From assembly GCA_964449995.1 (NCBI GenBank), contig CAYVBW010000018.1, positions 1 through 15,786 on the forward strand: a DNA stretch of 15,786 nt, given 5' to 3'. Under the pieces are notes generated by a model that was not told the origin of the DNA, made no database searches, and saw nothing but the letters and a program-made list of their open reading frames with translations. Source of the DNA: CAYVBW01 sp964449995. Lineage in GTDB: Bacteria; Patescibacteriota; Microgenomatia; UBA1400; PJMF01. Each line of letters opens with the position of its first letter. The first letter of the stretch is position 1. Shown here in pieces: positions 6,984 to 13,726 of the stretch. The translations under genes and the position numbers were made by a program.

Positions 6984-8489
6984 TTAGCCAGTTAGTTTTT
7001 GTCTTCTTAATTTAATATGTTGTTTTTTGGCAAAGCGGTGTGATTCATTCCTAATCTGTTGAACTAAATGTAAGCTAGGATGATTATAAGGCAAATTGAC
7101 AATCTTATACTCGATTTTAAGTCGATTACTTTTTGGATTTCGATAGGTTTCTACAGGTATTATGATTCTGTCTGGATTTTTTGTAATACCAATAATTGGA
7201 GTATTTTTGTCCCAAACAGAAAGAGCTGCTCTGATTTGTCCCTTACCTCCATCTACTATAATAAGATCGGCCTTACCCCACTCGGGATGCTTTTGTCTTC
7301 TTTTAAAAGCTTCTTGAAACATTCGGTAGTCATTGGGGGTGTCAATGCTATAAATATTAAATAAACGATAATTTTTTTTATCAGGTATACCATTTTCAAA
7401 TACAACCATAGATACAGCAGCACTTTTTCCCATAATGTTGCTCACATCATAGCCTTCAACCCTATTTAATTTATGCTGCCTGGGTACAAGTCCATATTCT
7501 GTCAGGATTCTTTTTAAATGATCAAGCGCATTGTGTTGAATGCTATCTCTCAGAGCAGGCAAAATTAAGTCAGGCTTAAGGTGATATTTTTTACTAGTAA
7601 TATCCTCAATTAAAATAATTTTGTTTTTAAGCTGATTGGCCTGCTCAAACTTTAACTCATCAGCTTTTTTTTCCATCTCTTTTTTTAGTTCTTGCAGGAC
7701 TTGTTTTTTTTTGCCCTTGAGAAATAAAATTAGCTGACCAATGTTTTGTTGATAATCTTGAATTGAAATTTTGCCAACACAAGAACCAGGACACAATTCT
7801 AGATGGTGATAAAAACAGGGTTGGTGAAACTGCTTCAGTTCCTGTTGGATTGTATTTTTATTTTTTTGGTTAGGACCTCGTTTATTAATTCTTTCACTAG
7901 TTTTGTCACACCAGGGGAAGATACGGCGAGCAATTTTTAAGACCTGCCGAAGTTTGTAAGCACTGCTAAAGGGTCCCAAAACAGTGTTTTTTGGTTTTCC
8001 TTTTTTGAGCAAGTTGCGCTTACGTACTAATTGTACTGATGGAAAGGGGGTGTTAGAAATTTGAACATAGATGGGGCTTTTATCATCTTTTAAAAGAACA
8101 TTGTATTGGGGCTGATGAAGTCTGATTAATTCAGCCTCGATTAAAAGGGCTTCGACTTCGCTTTCAAGAACTTCAAACTTGACCTTAGTGGCTGTCTGCA
8201 CCATTTTTTGTTTATCAAGATTTAATCTAGAAAGTTGAGAATATGAACTCACTCTGCGTTTGAGGCTTTTTGCCTTGCCAACATACAAAACTTTATTGTT
8301 TTCGTTTAAAAACCAGTAAACTCCCGGCTGTGAGGGTAACGACGCCAGCGAAGATTCCCAGGGTAAGCCTGACTTGCTGTGACTTGGTGTTGAGTTGGAG
8401 CTGTTTAAACCCTTGTTCAATTTTGTTGATTGGGATTTGAGCTGCAACTGGCTTGATTGTTTTGAGACTAATGTTTTCTTGGTGTTCAT
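6984..8489 (-). CDS. uvrC: UvrC, excinuclease ABC subunit C, lacking the C-terminal HhH domain
   Basis: UvrC makes both incisions around a DNA lesion after UvrA/UvrB have located it. The N-terminal GIY-YIG nuclease begins at LPSQPGVYWF (51-60) with YVGKAKSLKRR (69-79) and the LLIEAELI region (115-122, Glu118), and cuts 3' of the lesion. A cysteine cluster (Cys194, 225, 233, 237) comes next, then the UvrB-binding UVR motif (about 263-297), then the RNase H-like nuclease with Asp348, Asp413 and His484, which cuts 5'. The usual tandem helix-hairpin-helix domain is missing: the protein stops at residue 501, right after the RNase H fold, where family members reach about 600. No HhH remnant follows in the next 180 nt. 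The only ATG (8489) overlaps the transglutaminase gene by 197 nt and adds about 47 polar Ser/Gln/Lys-rich residues before the domain; a TTG further in (codon 24) is an alternative start. Confidence 0.95.
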   Translation of the reverse strand: MNTKKTLVSKQSSQLQLKSQSTKLNKGLNSSNSTPSHSKSGLPWESSLASLPSQPGVYWFLNENNKVLYVGKAKSLKRRVSSYSQLSRLNLDKQKMVQTATKVKFEVLESEVEALLIEAELIRLHQPQYNVLLKDDKSPIYVQISNTPFPSVQLVRKRNLLKKGKPKNTVLGPFSSAYKLRQVLKIARRIFPWCDKTSERINKRGPNQKNKNTIQQELKQFHQPCFYHHLELCPGSCVGKISIQDYQQNIGQLILFLKGKKKQVLQELKKEMEKKADELKFEQANQLKNKIILIEDITSKKYHLKPDLILPALRDSIQHNALDHLKRILTEYGLVPRQHKLNRVEGYDVSNIMGKSAAVSMVVFENGIPDKKNYRLFNIYSIDTPNDYRMFQEAFKRRQKHPEWGKADLIIVDGGKGQIRAALSVWDKNTPIIGITKNPDRIIIPVETYRNPKSNRLKIEYKIVNLPYNHPSLHLVQQIRNESHRFAKKQHIKLRRQKLTG

Positions 8490-10221
8490 ATTCTGAACTT
8501 GATAGACTTAATTGTATCTGATCTTCTTTAGGCAGCCAATTATTTTGATTGAAAACTTGAATGTTGATCGTTTTTTTCTGCCAAGGCAATAAAACCAACT
8601 GTTGTTGCGGATTATTGATGACCACTTCTGTGACGTCAGACTTAATTTCTAACTGATTATCATACCAGGCTTGTCCAGTATGGTTTTCAATAGAAAGTTT
8701 GTACCAACTAGGTAAATTTATAAACCCGAGTAACTTTTTTGATTGCACTGTAATTGAAAAATTTGCCTCAGCACTGGGAAGTTCCTGACCGAATTCAACC
8801 TCAATATCTTTTGACTCCTGATCGGGGAGTTTATAATCACCGGCAGCCAAGGGATAACGACTAGATTTTCCATTATAAGCAAAAACTATGTGTTTTAAGT
8901 CAAATTGGTTAAAGTAATCAATGCCTTGCATGGTATTCCCCCAGGTAGGATCAATGGGAATCCAGGACTGTTGTTCTTGATCATAATATTCTGGCCATGC
9001 ATGCAAAACATCTGTTACCAAACTTAAAGGCTGAAGAACTGGATCGTTGCTGTGAGCATAGCCGGTGGTTCTTCTAGCGGGTATATTATTAGCTCTGGCA
9101 ATAGCAATAAAGACATCAGAAAATTCTTGACAAGTTGATAAATGAGGATTTTTTAGGGCCTTAATTGCTCCTAGGCGTTCAAATTTTTGAGTGATATCTT
9201 CCTGAGTATAACTTAAGTTTTTTACCACAAATTGATAAATGTCTTCAGGCTGAGAATATTGTTGAGCTAACTCTAAAATTTCAGATCTATCAATCTCCCA
9301 AAATGGTTGACTACTGGTGTGGACAGATGTTGGGCTAATATTCAACCAAGGCTGGATTTGTTCCAAGCTCACCAGTACTGTAATTTGAATATCAACATTG
9401 ACTATGTTGTTGGCAGGGAGGTAATAAGTAGCAATCCAGTTTCCATCTAAATCAATATCAATTTCTTGAGGACGAGGTTCTAGCTGATGGTAAAAAACTT
9501 TTTGATAAGGTGTGTCTGGAGGCAGGCTTACTTGAGTAATAGCAGGTTGGCTATTGGGATTATTGAGGTGGTAGCGGATATTGAGATTAAAAATTTGCTC
9601 AGAACCAAAAATAGCAGATACTCCTTTTTCGCCCAAACTTTCGTATGTTAAAATAAAGTTTTGGCCATCTTGTTTGATAGTATAGTTCTCTGGATTAATT
9701 CTAGATGGGTGACCAAAAATAACAGGAGTTACTAACAACACCTGGTGCTCATTGTAGTTAGCTTCACTACTCATGCTGGGAATATAGGTTTCCAAAACTC
9801 GGCCATTAACCTCTGACATAACAGGATTGGAATAAGTAATAGTGAACTCTCTAACTTTATCCTTACCTACTAATTTGTCTGGAAACTCGATATTGATTTG
9901 AGTTGATCCGTCAGATTGGTTGATTTCAGGATTGATTACTTGTTGGCCACTGACAACAGAAATATTACTAATAGAGTCTGTTCCGAGCTTAAGCCCGTAA
10001 CGAGTAATAAAATATTCTGGGGTTAGATTTCTGATTAGAAAAGCATGCTGGACTCTAGTGTTTCCGGTTGCATCAACAGTATAAGTGCTAGTCAGGCTGG
10101 TATAAAAATGATCAGTATTTTGTGCTAGGATTGGCTGAAGAATAGCCAGCAGCAAAAAAATAGCGATCAGATTAAAGCCGAAAAAAGTCAAAGCTAGTAT
10201 TTTTGAGATTTTACTCAGCAC
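8293..10221 (-). CDS. Membrane-anchored extracytoplasmic transglutaminase-like protein
   Basis: The 642-residue protein starts with a signal peptide or signal anchor (hydrophobic 10-33, possible cleavage after ILA at 31-33). Long beta-rich extracytoplasmic segments follow, then a transglutaminase core at about 310-430. The papain-like triad is intact: Cys364 in LSTCQEFSD, His407 in DVLHAWPE and Asp424 in PIDPTWGN. A further beta-sandwich-like region (about 480-590) precedes a C-terminal membrane helix (618-637) ending in KRKQ. It would act outside the cytoplasmic membrane as a cysteine protease, cross-linker or amidase; the substrate is unknown. The start is GTG, chosen because it gives the full signal peptide; it lies 29 nt after the uvrA stop. 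The last 197 nt also encode the start of uvrC in another frame. Co-location with the 7TM/ATP-grasp set, whose proteobacterial version contains an inactive transglutaminase domain, is suggestive, but two genes lie between them. Confidence 0.88.
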   Translation of the reverse strand: MLSKISKILALTFFGFNLIAIFLLLAILQPILAQNTDHFYTSLTSTYTVDATGNTRVQHAFLIRNLTPEYFITRYGLKLGTDSISNISVVSGQQVINPEINQSDGSTQINIEFPDKLVGKDKVREFTITYSNPVMSEVNGRVLETYIPSMSSEANYNEHQVLLVTPVIFGHPSRINPENYTIKQDGQNFILTYESLGEKGVSAIFGSEQIFNLNIRYHLNNPNSQPAITQVSLPPDTPYQKVFYHQLEPRPQEIDIDLDGNWIATYYLPANNIVNVDIQITVLVSLEQIQPWLNISPTSVHTSSQPFWEIDRSEILELAQQYSQPEDIYQFVVKNLSYTQEDITQKFERLGAIKALKNPHLSTCQEFSDVFIAIARANNIPARRTTGYAHSNDPVLQPLSLVTDVLHAWPEYYDQEQQSWIPIDPTWGNTMQGIDYFNQFDLKHIVFAYNGKSSRYPLAAGDYKLPDQESKDIEVEFGQELPSAEANFSITVQSKKLLGFINLPSWYKLSIENHTGQAWYDNQLEIKSDVTEVVINNPQQQLVLLPWQKKTINIQVFNQNNWLPKEDQIQLSLSSSEYEHQENISLKTIKPVAAQIPINKIEQGFKQLQLNTKSQQVRLTLGIFAGVVTLTAGSLLVFKRKQ

Positions 10222-10229
10222 TGAAATAT

Positions 10230-10238
10230 ATTGTAACA
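10230..10238 (-). promoter_or_regulatory. Extended -10 candidate for the transglutaminase gene
   Basis: The minus strand reads TGTTACAAT, an extended -10 with one mismatch (-10 box at 10230-10235). It ends 8 nt before the GTG start at 10221, exactly the layout seen before the 7TM gene, so a leaderless mRNA is predicted. It lies in the 29-nt gap after uvrA. No convincing -35 is seen, and readthrough from uvrA is also possible. Confidence 0.45.
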
Positions 10239-10250
10239 GTAATAAATGTA

Positions 10251-13250
10251 CTAAATATTGTCCTTCAGGTAACGACCCGTATAAGATGAGTTGTTATTTG
10301 CAACTTGTTTAGGTGTGCCTGAAGCTACCACTTCCCCACCTTTTTCTCCGCCCTCAGGACCCAAGTCAATGATCCAGTCTGCATTTTTAATGATATCTAG
10401 ATTATGTTCAATGACTATAACGCTGTTCCCCTGTTTAACCAAACGATGCAAAACATTGAGTAGTTTTTGTACATCAGCAAAGTGGAGTCCGGTGGTGGGC
10501 TCATCTAGTAAATAAGCAATGTGGTCAGTACGACTAACAGCTAGTTCTCGGGAAATCTTAACTCGCTGAGCCTCTCCTCCGCTTAGAGTTGGTGCTGGTT
10601 GTCCTAGCTCTAAATATCCTAGGCCCACATCAATTAATGTTTTTAATTTTTGCCTTAATGTTGAGTGATTTTGAAATAATTCGTAAGCTTCTTCTACTGT
10701 TAATTGCAAAACATCTGCAATACTCTTGTTCTTGTATTTAACCTGCAGAGTTTCATGGTTGTATCTTTTTCCATGACAAACATCGCATTTTACGTAAACA
10801 TCAGCTAAAAATTGCATTTCAATTTTAATTTGACCATCACCCCTGCAAGCCTCACAGCGTCCGCCTTTAACATTAAAACTAAATCTACCCGGCTTGTAGC
10901 CTCTAATTTTTGCTTCTTTACTATTAGCAAAAATTTGGCGAATATAGTCAAAAACTTTTGTGTAAGTAGCTGGATTTGAGCGAGGTGTTTTTCCGATTGG
11001 ACTTTGGTCAATCAACTTCACTCTGCCTATTTCTTGTGGAACTTCAATTGATTCAATCTCTCCTGCTTTTTCTTGGCTATGTCTTCCTAACTGCTTTAGT
11101 AAATGCTGGTATAGCGTGTCGTGAATTAGAGTAGATTTTCCAGATCCAGAAACTCCAGTGATACAGGTTAGTGTGTTTAAAGGAAACTTGACATCAATTG
11201 ATTTTAAATTATGGTGTTTGGCCTTTTTAATAAAAATAGAATTCCTGGTGATATTTTTAACATTATCAGTCACCAATTCTTGTTCTCTAAAAACCTGTTT
11301 TTTGTTAGCCAAATATTGACCAGTTAAGGTTGATAATTTTTTGATTTTTTTTGGAGAACCTTGACCAACAATCTGTCCTCCTTTTTTACCAGCCTTGGGT
11401 CCAAAATCTATTACCTCATCAGCTGATTCAATAATGTCTCGATCATGCTCGACTACTATGACTGAGTTGCCCTGATTTTTTAAGTTTTTGAGTGTTTTAA
11501 TTAATCTGTGATTATCTCGTTGATGCAAGCCGATCGTAGGCTCGTCCAAGATATAAAGAACGCCAGTTAGGCCAGTTCCAATTTGAGAAGCCAATCTAAT
11601 CCTTTGAGCCTCTCCTCCGGCAAGGGATCCGGCTTCTCGATTGATTGTTAAATAATTTAGTCCGACTGAAGATAAAAATCTAAGTCGTGCAATAATTTCT
11701 TTTAAGATTGATTGGGCGATTATAGTTTCTTTAGAATTAAAAGCGCCACTATTGGGCAAAGCTTCCATCCACTCTAAGCTGTCTGCAATAGTTAAAGCTG
11801 TTATTTGAGCAATGTTAAACTCATTTATAGTCACTGACAGGGCTTTTGCTTTAAGTCTAGCTCCATTACAAGTAGGACAAGTTACTTTTTTTTGATATTT
11901 TTCTATTTCATTTTGGATATATTCACTTTGAGTTTCTTGATAACGTCGCTCTAGGTTAACAACAAAACCTTCCCATTCTTTATAAATTGTGGTGTTTTTT
12001 CCAAATCTATTCTCCCCTGTCACTTGATAAACTTTATTGGCTTGGGTGGAGCCATACAACAGAATGTTTTGAATAGTTTTTGGCAGTTTTTCAAATGGAG
12101 TTTCTCTAAAGTCATCTTTTTCTTGTTTTGGGTTATTATTTTGATTTATGTGTTTCATTTCTTCTCTCATTACAGCTTTGACAGTTCGACTAAACCAGCT
12201 GTCGTGACTAAGCATGCGTGCAAAGGGAATAATAGCTCCTTCACTTAAGGTTAATTCGGGTGCGATAATTTTTTCAGAATCAATTTCTAAAATCGAACCC
12301 AAACCATTACAAGTTTGACATGCTCCTTCAGGAGAATTAAAGGAGAATAAACTTGGCTCTAAATCTTTTAGAGAAATCCCACAGTCACTACAGGCTAATC
12401 TTTCACTAAATAAAAAGTCGTTAAACTCTTGTGGATTGTCAGGAAAATTAAAACTTTTATCTTTAATAAAGCTAGCAATGACCAAGCCGTCAGCTAATTT
12501 TAAAGATTGTTCTATAGATTGACTAAGACGGCTGCGTAAAGTTTGTTGTTCTTGTGTGTCTGTTAATTGTTTTTTAGAAATAGTTAGGCGATCGATTACT
12601 ACTTCAATATTATGTTTATTGGTTTTAATTAAAGTTAAGTCAGTGTTCAGGCCATAAATACGCTGATCAATACGAGCTCGGTTATAGCCTTGCTTTTGTA
12701 GGGTTTTAAAAAGCTCATTAAATTGTCCTTTACGATTTCTTACTACTGGCGACAAGATCATTAAGCGGGTTGGGCTCGTGCTGGTTTGTCTTTCTAGTTC
12801 TTCAATAACCTGATCTAAAATTTGGTCAATGCTTTGGGTGGAGATTTCTTGTCCACACTGCGGACAGTGCGGGTGTCCAACTCTAGCAAAAAGTAATCTC
12901 AAATAGTCATAAATTTCCGTAATAGTACCAACTGTGGAGCGGGGATTATGTGAAGTAGTTTTTTGATCAATTGAAATAGCCGGAGATAAACCTTCAATTT
13001 GATCTACTTCAGGTTTGTCCATTAATCCTAAAAATTGCCTGGCATAAGAACTTAAAGACTCTACATATCGGCGTTGTCCTTCTGCGTACAAAGTATCAAA
13101 GGCTAGGGTGGATTTGCCACTGCCAGATAAACCAGAAAAAACTACCAGCTTATTTTTAGGAATAGCTAAATTTATGTTTTGTAGATTGTGTTGTCTAGCT
13201 CCTTTGATAATTATGTGAGACAAAGGTGACGCTTTTGAAATATTAGTCAT
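10251..13250 (-). CDS. uvrA: UvrA, excinuclease ABC subunit A
   Basis: UvrA is the dimeric ABC ATPase that finds bulky DNA lesions and loads UvrB. At 999 residues it is slightly longer than the usual roughly 940-950. Both ATPase modules are complete: Walker A GLSGSGKST (40-48) and GVSGSGKST (699-707), signature motifs LAGGEAQR (543-550; usually LSGGEAQR) and LSGGEAQR (889-896), and Walker B YILDEPT (566-572) and YLLDEPT (913-919). Zinc modules are visible as Cys287/290/311/314, Cys458/461 and Cys799/802/822/825, with an additional CPQC at 129-132. The extra length lies mainly in the UvrB-binding and insertion regions (about 135-270 and 365-415). ATG at 13250 is supported by the family N-terminus. 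No Shine-Dalgarno sequence is present. The gene lies between the small unknown gene and the transglutaminase gene. Confidence 0.98.
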   Translation of the reverse strand: MTNISKASPLSHIIIKGARQHNLQNINLAIPKNKLVVFSGLSGSGKSTLAFDTLYAEGQRRYVESLSSYARQFLGLMDKPEVDQIEGLSPAISIDQKTTSHNPRSTVGTITEIYDYLRLLFARVGHPHCPQCGQEISTQSIDQILDQVIEELERQTSTSPTRLMILSPVVRNRKGQFNELFKTLQKQGYNRARIDQRIYGLNTDLTLIKTNKHNIEVVIDRLTISKKQLTDTQEQQTLRSRLSQSIEQSLKLADGLVIASFIKDKSFNFPDNPQEFNDFLFSERLACSDCGISLKDLEPSLFSFNSPEGACQTCNGLGSILEIDSEKIIAPELTLSEGAIIPFARMLSHDSWFSRTVKAVMREEMKHINQNNNPKQEKDDFRETPFEKLPKTIQNILLYGSTQANKVYQVTGENRFGKNTTIYKEWEGFVVNLERRYQETQSEYIQNEIEKYQKKVTCPTCNGARLKAKALSVTINEFNIAQITALTIADSLEWMEALPNSGAFNSKETIIAQSILKEIIARLRFLSSVGLNYLTINREAGSLAGGEAQRIRLASQIGTGLTGVLYILDEPTIGLHQRDNHRLIKTLKNLKNQGNSVIVVEHDRDIIESADEVIDFGPKAGKKGGQIVGQGSPKKIKKLSTLTGQYLANKKQVFREQELVTDNVKNITRNSIFIKKAKHHNLKSIDVKFPLNTLTCITGVSGSGKSTLIHDTLYQHLLKQLGRHSQEKAGEIESIEVPQEIGRVKLIDQSPIGKTPRSNPATYTKVFDYIRQIFANSKEAKIRGYKPGRFSFNVKGGRCEACRGDGQIKIEMQFLADVYVKCDVCHGKRYNHETLQVKYKNKSIADVLQLTVEEAYELFQNHSTLRQKLKTLIDVGLGYLELGQPAPTLSGGEAQRVKISRELAVSRTDHIAYLLDEPTTGLHFADVQKLLNVLHRLVKQGNSVIVIEHNLDIIKNADWIIDLGPEGGEKGGEVVASGTPKQVANNNSSYTGRYLKDNI

Positions 13251-13342
13251 GGTAGTAAGGCGAGTTTTTACTTGGGCAACAAATTGTAGACGATATAGTC
13301 AATAAAAAACAAAATAAATGAGCTAATTATTATAGCTAAATT

Positions 13343-13359
13343 CCGTGAGAAAATCACGG
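13343..13359 (-). terminator. Weak hairpin after the small unknown gene
   Basis: A perfect 6-bp stem (CCGTGA/TCACGG) with a 5-nt loop lies 19 nt past the stop of the 13378-13665 gene. On the minus strand it is followed only by AATTTAGC, not by a real T-run, so it is a poor intrinsic terminator. It could mark an mRNA 3' end. Confidence 0.3.
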
Positions 13360-13377
13360 GTAAGAAGGCAAAAGAAG

Positions 13378-13665
13378 TTACTCAGAAGGTTCTAGTTTTG
13401 CATTATGAGGTTTGATTCCTTCAGCAAATTTTTCGCCGGGAACAACAACCCTTCCTACGCGATAATTTGCTTTAGGGTCAGCTGCCTCATTGAGTGGGGG
13501 CAAATGTGCTTGGCCCTTTTTTTGTTTAGTGCCTTCGTATTGTTCTACATACTTTTGGTAAGGGCCACTCTTTCTTCTTGCCCGAAATTTTTCCATAAAA
13601 TCCGGATTAGTAGCGTGATTGCTTTTATAGCATCTTTGTTCTTTTATCAGTCCTGTTCTTGCCAT
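13378..13665 (-). CDS. Small basic protein of unknown function
   Basis: I do not recognise this 95-residue protein. It is hydrophilic and rich in Lys, Arg, Pro and Glu, with no membrane segment or signal peptide. An N-terminal segment (MARTGLIKEQRCYKSN) is followed by a basic stretch MEKFRARRKSGPYQKYVEQY, a Gly/Pro/Asn-rich middle and a tail VGRVVVPGEKFAEGIKPHN. It has one cysteine, so it is not a zinc ribbon. ATG at 13665 is preferred over an in-frame TTG at 13686, because a strong promoter lies just upstream and its -10 box would fall within the longer reading frame. The gene lies between uvrB and uvrA with its own promoter. The basic character could mean nucleic-acid or ribosome binding, but nothing shows it directly. 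Strong promoter, clean frame and dense flanking genes support it being real. Confidence 0.7.
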   Translation of the reverse strand: MARTGLIKEQRCYKSNHATNPDFMEKFRARRKSGPYQKYVEQYEGTKQKKGQAHLPPLNEAADPKANYRVGRVVVPGEKFAEGIKPHNAKLEPSE

Positions 13666-13675
13666 ATTGTGGGGA

Positions 13676-13703
13676 ATTATAACCAATACAGTACTTTTTT
13701 CAA
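13676..13703 (-). promoter_or_regulatory. Strong sigma-70 promoter, probably leaderless, before the small unknown gene
   Basis: The -35 box TTGAAA (13698-13703) and -10 box TATAAT (13676-13681) have a 16-bp spacer. The ATG at 13665 comes only 10 nt after the -10, so transcription should start about 3 nt before the start codon. No ribosome binding site can fit. The promoter lies in the gap after the uvrB stop. Confidence 0.7.
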
Positions 13704-13726
13704 TCAGGGTTTTTAATTGCTTTTAA

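Noticed and set aside
13666..13686. Upstream TTG start for the small unknown protein
   Set aside because: It would place the -10 box within the reading frame; the ATG at 13665 fits the promoter better.
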